Below are positions 1 through 7,924 of a stretch of DNA of 64,000 nt, one piece after another; position 1 is the first letter of the stretch, and each line of letters starts with the position of its first letter. The notes under the pieces are model-generated. The model was not told where the DNA came from. It saw only the letters and a list, made by a program, of their open reading frames with translations, and made no database searches. Location of the stretch: assembly GCA_004295045.1 (NCBI GenBank), contig SHND01000025.1, positions 62,001-126,000 of the forward strand. Reading direction: 5' to 3'. Both the position numbers and the translations under genes were made by a program. The stretch comes from Chloroflexota bacterium (GTDB lineage Bacteria; Chloroflexota; Anaerolineae; UBA4142; SHND01).

Positions 1-511
1 AAATCACAGATTCTTCGTCAACGAGTTCAAGGAGATAAAGATTGGTCGAGTCCTGCAAGCCAAGAACCAATCCATAGCGGAACCCCGAGTTTTTTTGGGG
101 CTCGACGGATACCTGAACATCATAGATGCCAAACTTGTCCCGCGTACCAGGGACCCAAAACTTTTGCCCGAATATAGATTCAATCTCCCATTCGTACGCG
201 CCGCGATTCAATTTCGCTTGCATGCGATCTAAACCAAACTCACGTTTTCCTATGAACCAACTAGACGATTCTACATAACGTTCGAATTGGGAATGAAAAA
301 CTTCATTCCACACGCGGGCGGCAGCCAGAGTGGGTTCGATCTCAATTCGCGCGCGCGGCGGATTTGATCCATCTGGCGCCTGCATCTCAGGTGCAGCTGG
401 GATCAAAAGAAAAAGACCTACCGTAACTGCAGCAAGACACAAGCATAACAAAAGTACGCCAAGCAAAACAAGGACAAGGCGCGACTCGCGTTGCGGCGCA
501 TTATTTCCCAT
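1..511 (-). CDS. Membrane-anchored protein, C-terminus beyond left edge
   Basis: The frame opens with ATG at 511, preceded by GGAAGGG about six bases upstream, and stays open for 170 codons to the left edge, so the C-terminus is missing. Residues 1-10 are polar, residues 11-38 are one long hydrophobic segment, and the rest is soluble, which suggests an N-terminally anchored protein facing outward. The visible part alternates hydrophobic and polar residues (FGIYDVQVSVEP, RYGLVLGLQD, NLYLLELVD), like a beta-sandwich of the laminin-G or DUF1080 kind; that is only a pattern-based guess. It begins 20 bases after ruvC stops on the same strand and is probably cotranscribed with it. Function unknown. 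Confidence 0.7.
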   Translation of the reverse strand, partial: MGNNAPQRESRLVLVLLGVLLLCLCLAAVTVGLFLLIPAAPEMQAPDGSNPPRARIEIEPTLAAARVWNEVFHSQFERYVESSSWFIGKREFGLDRMQAKLNRGAYEWEIESIFGQKFWVPGTRDKFGIYDVQVSVEPQKNSGFRYGLVLGLQDSTNLYLLELVDEESVI

Positions 512-531
512 AGACCCTTCCAATCAAAAAG

Positions 532-1029
532 CTAGCTTTGTGAATCAATCAATTCGCGCAGTCGCGCGCTTTGCAAATGACAGATCGCGATGGCGACCGC
601 ATCCGCCGCGTCATCGGGTTTTGGCACATCGTCCAGATGAAGCAGCATGCGCACCATTTGCTGCATCTGATATTTGTCCGCGCCGCCGTAACCTGAAACT
701 GCTTGTTTGATTTCGTTCGGCGTATATTCCGCAAGCGGAAGGTGCGCCTGCGCGACGGCAAGCATTGCTACGCCGCGCGCGTGTCCCACCGAAAGCGCGG
801 TCGTGATGTTGCGGGCGAAAAAAAGTTTTTCGATGGCAGCTTGGTCCGGTTTGTATTCGCGAATCAATTGAACCAATTCGCCGTAGATGACAAGCAGACG
901 TTGATCGAGCGGGGTCTTGGTGGGAGTTGAAATCGCGCCGCAGGTGACGAGTTCCATCTCATCATCGGCGGCGCGCACAATGCCGTAACCGCACAGCGCC
1001 GTGCCGGGGTCAATGCCTAACGCAATCAT
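532..1029 (-). CDS. ruvC: Crossover junction endodeoxyribonuclease RuvC
   Basis: This 165-residue protein has the normal RuvC length and covers the whole RNase H-like fold. The four acidic residues that bind the two catalytic metals are all visible: D7 in GIDPGT, E67 in AAIEKLFFARN, and D140 and D143 in PDDAADAVAIAICH. The family cuts Holliday junctions symmetrically, working with the RuvAB branch-migration motor. ruvA and ruvB are not in the window. It lies 89 bases downstream of yebC on the same strand, an arrangement common in bacteria, and the spacer between them holds a micro-repeat. Confidence 0.97.
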   Translation of the reverse strand: MIALGIDPGTALCGYGIVRAADDEMELVTCGAISTPTKTPLDQRLLVIYGELVQLIREYKPDQAAIEKLFFARNITTALSVGHARGVAMLAVAQAHLPLAEYTPNEIKQAVSGYGGADKYQMQQMVRMLLHLDDVPKPDDAADAVAIAICHLQSARLRELIDSQS

Positions 1030-1052
1030 AGTGATCTAGTGTCGGCGTGAAA

Positions 1053-1123
1053 TCGTGCGATAGTGGCGGAATCATTTTGGTTTAACTTGTCGCACTACCG
1101 CACTATCACACCATTGCACTATG
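1053..1123. repeat. Micro-repeat spacer between yebC and ruvC
   Basis: The spacer contains near-copies of the heptamer CGCACTA (CGCACTACCGCACTATCACA, then TTGCACTATG) at 1090-1123 and an inverted version, GTGCGATAGTGGCGG, at about 1055-1069, so the RNA could fold back. The same heptamer pattern appears about 50 kb away at 50852-50884. No function is known. Confidence 0.6.
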
Positions 1124-1883
1124 CCGTCACTTTTTCAAATTCCGCCATCGCCTCATCCGTAATGTCGAGATTTGAAATCACTTTTTGAACGTCGTCGAGT
1201 TCTTCGAGATCTTCGATCAGCTGCATCGTTTTGGCGGCGTCCTGCGGACTGACGGCAGCAGGATTTTTGGGGATGAGTGTGACTTGGGCGTCTTCGATGG
1301 GGATGTTGCGTTTTTGCAACTCGTCGCGGACGGGACGCAAATGTTCCGGCGCAACATACGCTTCGATGCTCTCATCTTCGGCTTGAATGTCGTCAACGCC
1401 CGCGTCGATCAATTCCAATTCCAGGTCTTCGGCGCTCTTGCCCTTGATAGGAATTGTAAAGATACCGCGCTTGTCGAACATCCACGCGACCGAGCCCGCC
1501 GAGGCAAAGTTTGCGCCGCCGCGCGTAATGACGCGGCGAACTTCGGCGGCGGCGCGATTGCGATTGTCGGTGAGGACTTGGACAATCAACGCGGTGCCGC
1601 CGGGACCGTACGCTTCGTACGAAATATCTTCGAGCTGTCCGCCGTCACCCGCGTTGCCGAGCCCGCGTTGAATCGCGCGTTCGATATTGTCTTTGGGCAT
1701 ATTCGCCCCGCGCGCTTTATCCACTGCCAACCGAAGCGAAAAATTGGAATCGGGGTCGCCGCTGCCGCCTTCGCGGACGGCGATGGTAATATCGCGGGCT
1801 AGGCGAGTGAAAGCTTGACCGCGTTTTGTATCATTTGCGCCTTTTTTGCGTTTGATTTGCGCCCATTTACTGTGACCTGACAT
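1119..1883 (-). CDS. yebC: YebC/PmpR family regulatory protein (TACO1 family)
   Basis: The 254-residue product begins MSGHSKWAQIKRKKGAND, the hallmark N-terminus of the YebC/TACO1 family, and carries the conserved stretches GRGGANMP-like (KARGANMPKDNIERAI) and YEAYGPGGTALIVQVLTDNR. Start 1883 is chosen because GGAGGT sits seven bases upstream; an in-frame ATG at 1931 would add 16 residues unlike the family. Members were annotated as DNA-binding regulators; recent work on the family also links it to helping ribosomes through difficult sequences such as proline runs. It heads the yebC-ruvC transcription unit, with a candidate promoter at 2046-2074. Confidence 0.95.
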   Translation of the reverse strand: MSGHSKWAQIKRKKGANDTKRGQAFTRLARDITIAVREGGSGDPDSNFSLRLAVDKARGANMPKDNIERAIQRGLGNAGDGGQLEDISYEAYGPGGTALIVQVLTDNRNRAAAEVRRVITRGGANFASAGSVAWMFDKRGIFTIPIKGKSAEDLELELIDAGVDDIQAEDESIEAYVAPEHLRPVRDELQKRNIPIEDAQVTLIPKNPAAVSPQDAAKTMQLIEDLEELDDVQKVISNLDITDEAMAEFEKVTA

Positions 1884-2045
1884 GTTAGACCTCCATGCTG
1901 CGAGATGAAAAAATAAAAACACGCTGTCCATTCATTTGCAGCGCAAAAGAACGGAAACAGCGCGCACACTCGGAGGTTTGCGGGAGCGCAAGCCGCGGCG
2001 TTGTTGTGGCTTGAATAAAATCACAATACGAACCATCGCCGCAAA

Positions 2046-2074
2046 ATTATACCACGCGCGCAGAAATTTCTGAA
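2046..2074 (-). promoter_or_regulatory. Candidate promoter for yebC-ruvC
   Basis: On the minus strand an extended -10, TGGTATAAT (2046-2054), lies 17 bases from TTCAGA (2069-2074), which matches four of six -35 consensus positions. The distance to the yebC start is about 155 bases. Within this leader no recognisable riboswitch was seen. Confidence 0.5.
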
Positions 2075-2156
2075 AACGTTCTATGAAATCAGATATGGTA
2101 AAATAGTTGCCCCGCCTTCACTCCCAAACATACCTTGAGCAGCAGTTTCTGTTTCT

Positions 2157-3872
2157 ATGAGTTCTCGACAGCGGCGCTGGATTTTAGTTTTCTTTGTCCT
2201 TAACGTAGTCGTGTGGATTGCGCTTGCGTCCGCCTTTTTCTGGCAGCGTCAGCAGATCCAGCAAGCGCTCGCCGATTGGACGGGCGAAGAAGATGCTTCG
2301 TATCAAGTACGCGCGTTGGGATTCCGCGCGCTCGCGCTTTTTCAACCACCGCGCGACACCGCCGATTACGCGCCGATGCCGTACACGGACCTGCCGCCGT
2401 TCGGTGTCAACACTTTTTTTGAACAAGAGGTCGAAGAGGCAAAAATTCGCGCAGGGATGCAGCTCTTGCGCGACGCGGGTTTTAAATTCATTCGCCAAGA
2501 ATTTCCGTGGGAAGATTTGGAGCCGACGCGCAAAGGCGAATTTTTCGATTCGAAATTCAACCAGAGTACGTGGGACAAATATGATCGCATCGTCGCGCTG
2601 GCAAATGAATACGATTTGGAAATTATCGCGCGCCTCGATCATCCTCCGGCGTGGACGCGCGCGGACGGCAACGCGCGCGGCAATTTCGCGCCGCCGGACA
2701 ATTATGATGATTACGGCGATTTTGTCAGCGCCGTCGTATCGCGCTATCGCGGCAAGATAAAATTTTATCAGCTGTGGAATGAACCAAATATTTATCCCGA
2801 ATGGGGCGAGCAGCCGGTCAATGCGAATGATTACACGCGTCTCTTGAAAGTGGGTTACACAAGAGCAAAAGAAGCCGACGCGAATGCAGTGGTCATCAGC
2901 GCGGGACTCGCGCAAACATTGGAGACAGGTCCGCGCAATGTCAGCGATTTGATTTTTTTACAGCAGATGTACGATGCGGGCGCGAAAGATTATTTTGATA
3001 TTCTTGCCGTGATGAATTACGGCTTGTTCACAGGACCGGGTGATCATCGCGCCGATGCGTCGCGGACAAATTTTTCGCGGCCCATTCTGCTGCGCGAAAT
3101 CATGGTCAAGAATGACGACGCGAACAAGCCGATGTGGGCGATGGAGATTGGTTGGAACGCGCTGCCGCCGAATTTTGAAAACGCACCGTACGGTCGCGTC
3201 ACCGAACAGCAGCAGGGCAGATACGCGACGCAGGCGTACGAACGCGCGCAAAGTGAATGGCCCTGGATGGGCGTGATGAATTATTGGTTTTTCAAACGCG
3301 CATACGACAACGAACGCGATCAGCCCTTTTATTATTTTCGTCTCTTTGATCCCGATTTCACCGCGCGCCCCGCGTACCAAGACATCAAAGCGTACACACC
3401 TACGGCGCGTTGGCTGGGCAAAGGATTTCATCAAGAAACGAATTGGACGCTGGACTATAATCGAGAGTGGTCGAGCGCGAATTGGGGCGATGGCGAAATT
3501 GGCAACTACAAGATCGGTCAAGTGGGCGATACGCTGCAGTTCAATTTTCGCGGCAACGAGCTGGCGCTGGCGCTGGCGCCGAATCCGTACTATGGCGTGG
3601 TTGAAGCGCGGATTGATGATAGAGCGTTTCAATCGTTTGATTTGCGAGCGACGGATCCAAACGCAGAACACCGCGTTGTGCTTGCGAAAAACTTGCTGCC
3701 GGGCGAACACCGCGTCGAGGTGCGCGTCAAGCAAGGCGAATTATGGCTCGATGGAATTGTGGTGAAACAATCGAACGAATGGCTGCTGGCGTGGTTCATT
3801 CCGATTTGCTTGGGTGTCGTTGTGTGCGCGCTTGGAATTTGGGCATGGCGGCGTGCGCCGCGTGGAGCATAA
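2157..3872 (+). CDS. Membrane-anchored clan-A glycoside hydrolase-like protein
   Basis: This 571-residue protein has a hydrophobic N-terminal segment (about residues 8-28) and another near the C-terminus (about 549-566). The middle reads as a TIM-barrel glycosidase: LWNEPNIYPEW holds N208-E209, the usual acid/base position, and WAMEIGWN holds E330, the expected nucleophile, about 120 residues later as in clan GH-A (GH39-like enzymes). After the barrel come roughly 150 residues of beta-rich sequence resembling a carbohydrate-binding module. The substrate cannot be told. It is followed one base later by a cupin gene and then a polytopic glycosyltransferase, so a role in exopolysaccharide or surface glycan handling is plausible. 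Confidence 0.8.
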   Translation: MSSRQRRWILVFFVLNVVVWIALASAFFWQRQQIQQALADWTGEEDASYQVRALGFRALALFQPPRDTADYAPMPYTDLPPFGVNTFFEQEVEEAKIRAGMQLLRDAGFKFIRQEFPWEDLEPTRKGEFFDSKFNQSTWDKYDRIVALANEYDLEIIARLDHPPAWTRADGNARGNFAPPDNYDDYGDFVSAVVSRYRGKIKFYQLWNEPNIYPEWGEQPVNANDYTRLLKVGYTRAKEADANAVVISAGLAQTLETGPRNVSDLIFLQQMYDAGAKDYFDILAVMNYGLFTGPGDHRADASRTNFSRPILLREIMVKNDDANKPMWAMEIGWNALPPNFENAPYGRVTEQQQGRYATQAYERAQSEWPWMGVMNYWFFKRAYDNERDQPFYYFRLFDPDFTARPAYQDIKAYTPTARWLGKGFHQETNWTLDYNREWSSANWGDGEIGNYKIGQVGDTLQFNFRGNELALALAPNPYYGVVEARIDDRAFQSFDLRATDPNAEHRVVLAKNLLPGEHRVEVRVKQGELWLDGIVVKQSNEWLLAWFIPICLGVVVCALGIWAWRRAPRGA

Positions 3873-3873
3873 G

Positions 3874-4230
3874 ATGAAAATAGGCAGATTCGATGCCAGC
3901 GTTGGCAGACGCGTGAGTGCGTATGGCAGTCAGAACCTAACGATTTCGCGCGTTGCACATGTCGAACGCGAGACGATGATTCACTGCATGTTTTTGGAAG
4001 CGGGCGGCAAAGTTGGATTTCACCAGACCATCCAAAATCAATTGTTCTTGGTGGTCGCGGGCGCGGGTTGGGTGCGCGGCGAAACTGGAGCAGAGATCGA
4101 GATTTCGGTGGGCGAAGCCGCATTCTGGCACGCGGGCGAGTGGCATGCGGCGCGCACTGAGCAAGGATTGACCGCGCTTGTTATCGAAGGACCGGATGTC
4201 ACCGCGCTCGAAACGCGCGAGTCGAGTTAA
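3874..4230 (+). CDS. Small cupin-domain protein
   Basis: The 118-residue product is a single cupin barrel. Typical strands and turns are visible: LEAGGKVGFHQTIQNQLFLVVAGAGWVRGE for the first cupin motif region and GEAAFWHAGEWHAARTEQG for the second, with histidines H50, H93 and H97 as possible metal ligands. The start at 3874 is one base after the preceding stop codon; the open frame extends further upstream, but only inside the preceding gene. Such stand-alone cupins have many roles (isomerases, binding proteins), so no reaction is assigned. Confidence 0.8.
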   Translation: MKIGRFDASVGRRVSAYGSQNLTISRVAHVERETMIHCMFLEAGGKVGFHQTIQNQLFLVVAGAGWVRGETGAEIEISVGEAAFWHAGEWHAARTEQGLTALVIEGPDVTALETRESS

Positions 4231-4243
4231 AGGTATTTCCAGA

Positions 4244-6658
4244 ATGGCAGGTTCAACAACTCCGCGTCCACTCTTTCGCCTATCGCGCTCGTATGCTGCG
4301 CAGCCAGACGATGACAAATGGCTCACGCGCGGAAACTTGATTTGGGTTTTGATCGCGCTGGCTGTCGGATTTTTTGCGCGCGTGAACGAACTCGGCGCGC
4401 AGAGTTTATGGAATGATGAAGGCACCTCCGTCGCGCTCGCGCGGACGAGCATCAGCGCCATCGTGAACGCTGCCGCGCGCGACATTCACCCCCCCCTTTA
4501 TTACATTTTGTTGAGCGGCTGGATCCAGTTCGCGGGCATCAGCGAATTCGCAATCCGTTTCCTGTCGGTGTTCGCAGGCGTGCTGGTGATTGCCGTCACG
4601 TTTCGCATCGCGCGCGAATTTTTTGACCAAGAGGTGGCGGTGATCGCCGCGCTGTTATCCGCGCTGAATCCGTTTCAAGTGTATTACGCGCAAGAGACGC
4701 GGATGTACATTTGGGTGACGTTGTTCGCCGCGCTTTCCGTGTGGGCGATGGTGGTCATGTTCAAACCGCCACGTTCACAGCGGATTCGCGCGCGTTCAAT
4801 TGCAGTCGCGTGTTACGTGATTTTCACGCTCGCCGCACTTTACACAAATTACTATGCGTTCACGCTCATCGTTTTTGAAAATCTTGCGTTCATTGTCTGG
4901 TTGATTTGGGCGCGGCATGCCAAGCTTTCGCGCGTAGGAGGCGCGATTGCATTATGGTTCGCAGTCCAGGTGATTGTCGCGCTCGCGTACCTGCCCTGGC
5001 TCTTGTTTGCGCGTCAGTCGCTCACGAGCTGGCCCGGCATCAGTGAGCCGATGTCATTCTTCGAAATGACTTGGCGCGTCTCGAGTGCGTTCGTGGCAGC
5101 GGCGGACTCGCTGCGCGATTTTCAGGCGCTGCTTGTGGGCGTGTACATTTTGTTTTTCATTGGCGGCTTGTTCCCTTCGCGCGATTTGTTGCGGCAGAGT
5201 GTGTGGGGCATCGTCACCTGCGCGCTGTGGGCGATTGTGCCGCTCACCGCGATGTTTATTGTTTCGCTGACGCGCCCCGCCTACAATCCAAAATTTTTGT
5301 TGTTGGCGACGCCCGGCTTTTTGATTCTCGTCGCGCGCGGCATTTCCGTTTTGTATCCCGGATTGTTTCTGCGCGACCGCGCGCCGTATGGCACGCCTCA
5401 AGCGTCGGTGCAAAATCGCTTGGCGCGCCAATGGATTGGAATTGGAAAATTATTCGTGGGCGCTTTGCTTTTCGGGGGAACGCTCTTGGCGCTGCAAAAT
5501 GTCTACACCGATCCGCGCTTGCAGCGCGATGATTATCGCGGCATCGTCAATTACATCAACGGAACGGCGACGGACAAGGACGCGGTCGTCGTGAACGCGC
5601 CGGGGCAAATGGATGTGGTGCGTTATTATTATCATGGCGCGGCGGCGCTCAAGCCGCTGCCGATTGGGCGCCCGGCAGATGTGGCTGCAACCGAACAAGC
5701 TCTGGATGAAATTCTGGATGATTATCAGCGCGCATACGGAATCTTTTGGGCAGACGAACAGTCCGATCCTAACGCACTCGTTGAAGGTGCGCTGAATTTG
5801 GATGGTTTCAAGGCGCGCGACGAATGGCATGGCAACGTGCGCCTCGTCGAATACAGCTTGCCCAACGCGTTTCAAGCGCGTGAGATTGTCAAGCCGAATG
5901 TCCGCTTTGGCGACGAGATTCTGCTGGAAGGGTACACCATTGGCGCGCGCCAATTTCAATCCGGAACGATTGTGCCGCTTTGGCTCGGATGGCAGACGCT
6001 CAAGACCCCCTCAGCGGATTGGCAAATTTTTATTCATCTGTTGGATGCGCGCGGCGAGATTGTCAGTCAGCGCGATGCATCTTTGGACAATGAAGGCGGC
6101 ATGAATAGCTTGGCTGCGAACGTTGGCACGGAGAGTCGGCATGGAGTTGTCATTCCGCCCGGCACGCCGCCCGGCGAATATACTTTGCGCATGGGCTTGT
6201 ATCACCCCGCCACGGGCGCGCGCCTGCCGGTCAGCAGCGGCGGAGATTCGTTCTTGCTCGGTACGATCCAAGTCCTCAAGACCAACCTGTCGGCGGACGC
6301 CATTTTGTTGACGCGGCGCGTCAATGCCGCTTTCGACACGATTTCATTACTTGGTTATACTCTGGCGCGCGCGGAATATCAACACGGCGAATTTATTCCG
6401 CTCGCCGTCTATTGGCAAGCGCGTGAAAAACCGGTGAACGATTTAGATGTGCAAGTGCAGCTGTACGATTCGTCGAACAACATAGTTGCATCCACGCGCG
6501 CGTTTGAAAATTATCCCACCTCGCGTTGGGACAAGGATGAAATTGTCCGCGATGTGCAGCAGCTGAATATTCCGCAAAACGCGCTGTCGGGTGAATATCG
6601 AATTGCTGTTACGGACGGCGCGCACAGCGTTGACGCCGCGCGGGTTCAGGTCAAGTAG
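4244..6658 (+). CDS. GT-C fold glycosyltransferase (PMT/ArnT-like) with tandem beta modules
   Basis: The 804-residue protein begins with a multi-helix membrane domain (to about residue 420) whose first loop carries SLWNDEGTSVALAR and RDIHPPLYY, the acidic-loop signature of the PMT-2/ArnT dolichyl- or undecaprenyl-phosphate-sugar transferases. Residues about 430-540 are a soluble region. Two similar beta-sandwich modules follow, near residues 550-680 (FGDEILLEGY ... PPGEYTLRMGLYHP) and 694-800 (ISLLGYTLA ... SGEYRIAV). Start 4244 is preferred because AAAGG lies upstream; an in-frame ATG at 4178 overlaps the cupin gene. The same tandem modules occur in the DUF2723 protein at 40557-42887. Acceptor and sugar are unknown. 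Confidence 0.85.
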   Translation: MAGSTTPRPLFRLSRSYAAQPDDDKWLTRGNLIWVLIALAVGFFARVNELGAQSLWNDEGTSVALARTSISAIVNAAARDIHPPLYYILLSGWIQFAGISEFAIRFLSVFAGVLVIAVTFRIAREFFDQEVAVIAALLSALNPFQVYYAQETRMYIWVTLFAALSVWAMVVMFKPPRSQRIRARSIAVACYVIFTLAALYTNYYAFTLIVFENLAFIVWLIWARHAKLSRVGGAIALWFAVQVIVALAYLPWLLFARQSLTSWPGISEPMSFFEMTWRVSSAFVAAADSLRDFQALLVGVYILFFIGGLFPSRDLLRQSVWGIVTCALWAIVPLTAMFIVSLTRPAYNPKFLLLATPGFLILVARGISVLYPGLFLRDRAPYGTPQASVQNRLARQWIGIGKLFVGALLFGGTLLALQNVYTDPRLQRDDYRGIVNYINGTATDKDAVVVNAPGQMDVVRYYYHGAAALKPLPIGRPADVAATEQALDEILDDYQRAYGIFWADEQSDPNALVEGALNLDGFKARDEWHGNVRLVEYSLPNAFQAREIVKPNVRFGDEILLEGYTIGARQFQSGTIVPLWLGWQTLKTPSADWQIFIHLLDARGEIVSQRDASLDNEGGMNSLAANVGTESRHGVVIPPGTPPGEYTLRMGLYHPATGARLPVSSGGDSFLLGTIQVLKTNLSADAILLTRRVNAAFDTISLLGYTLARAEYQHGEFIPLAVYWQAREKPVNDLDVQVQLYDSSNNIVASTRAFENYPTSRWDKDEIVRDVQQLNIPQNALSGEYRIAVTDGAHSVDAARVQVK

Positions 6659-6712
6659 GGGAATGAGCTTGGAATTTGCGTTCGAGTTTCCAAGTTCCAA
6701 TCAGCGGTTTTT

Positions 6713-7921
6713 ATGTATCTCGGTCCGAAACCAAAACGTCTGCCTTGGCTGCGCAGCTGCTTGCTGATCATCATTATCGTGATTGGCACAGCGTACGCGA
6801 GTTTTCTGCTGCTTGCTTCGCGGGGCGTGTACGTCGCGCCGACGGCGTGGCTGCCCGAAGCGCTGCATCCGACGCCGACCATCACGCCTACGCCGACCGA
6901 ACCCGCGATCAACATCGTCAATCGCGCGGATGGGTATTTTCGGAATGGGCAGGTTGACCGCGCGATTGAAGAATATCGTCGCGTGATCGAATTGGATCCG
7001 GGGAATGACACAGCGCACGCGCGTTTGGCGCGTCTGCTGATTTTGCGGCGCAAGTACGCAGAGGCGGAAGATAACGCGCGATTGGCGGTGGAATTGAACC
7101 CCGATGAAGCGTACAACAGCGCGGTGCTCGGACTTGCGCTCGATTGGCAGGGGCAGTACGACGAAGCGCTGCCGCACGCGCTGCGCGCGGTGGAATTGGA
7201 CGAAAATAATGTGTACGCGCAAGCGTACTTGAGTGAGCTTTATTCCGATATTGGGCGCGTGGACAAATCGGTGCCGACGGCGAGACTTGCCGTGCAGCTC
7301 GACGACAATAATTTCGAGGCGCATCGCGTGCTGGGTTACGCGTACGAAACGTCCGGCAAATATCGCAACGCGATCACCGAATATCAACGCGCGATTCAGA
7401 TTCAGCCGAATCTCGGCTTTTTGTACGTCGCCGCGGCGCGCAATATGCGCGCGATTGGACAGTATCGCAACGCGCTCGCGTTGATTCAGCAAGCGATTCA
7501 GGCGGACCCCAATTCGGCGGAAGTGTACGACGAGTTCGGCTGGATTTATTATTTTCTCGGCGATTATGATGCAGCTATTTCACAGCTGCGCCGCGCGGTG
7601 CAGATGGACCCGAACTATGCGCCCGCGTACGGACACCTGGGTATCATCTATTTTGTTTTGCAAAATTGGGATCAAGCAGTGCCCAGTTTTGAAAAAGCGA
7701 TTTCTCTGGGTGGCGATCGCGCCGAATATTATTATTCGTTGGGGTTGTCGTACGTCAACTTGGACAATTGCGCCAAAGGCAGAGAGTGGATTGACAAAGC
7801 GATCAGTGTGAATGCGGATGATACTGCCGTGCAGGCGGCGGAGCAGTACTATAACGAAAATTGTCTCGGCAGCCAGGCGCCGCCCACGCGCAGACCGAGC
7901 ACGCCCGCGCCGCAGCCATAG
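6713..7921 (+). CDS. Membrane-anchored TPR protein
   Basis: The 402-residue product has one N-terminal membrane segment (about residues 15-36), a short Thr/Pro linker (TPTITPTPTEP) and then eight or so tetratricopeptide repeats starting near residue 65 (for example GQVDRAIEEYRRVIELDPGN and GDYDAAISQLRRAVQMDPNY). It ends in a Pro/Thr-rich tail. TPR arrays mount protein complexes; here the array should face outward if the N-terminal helix is a signal anchor. It follows the glycosyltransferase by 54 bases on the same strand, so a scaffold role for surface glycan work is possible but unproven. Confidence 0.85.
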   Translation: MYLGPKPKRLPWLRSCLLIIIIVIGTAYASFLLLASRGVYVAPTAWLPEALHPTPTITPTPTEPAINIVNRADGYFRNGQVDRAIEEYRRVIELDPGNDTAHARLARLLILRRKYAEAEDNARLAVELNPDEAYNSAVLGLALDWQGQYDEALPHALRAVELDENNVYAQAYLSELYSDIGRVDKSVPTARLAVQLDDNNFEAHRVLGYAYETSGKYRNAITEYQRAIQIQPNLGFLYVAAARNMRAIGQYRNALALIQQAIQADPNSAEVYDEFGWIYYFLGDYDAAISQLRRAVQMDPNYAPAYGHLGIIYFVLQNWDQAVPSFEKAISLGGDRAEYYYSLGLSYVNLDNCAKGREWIDKAISVNADDTAVQAAEQYYNENCLGSQAPPTRRPSTPAPQP

Positions 7922-7924
7922 GCA

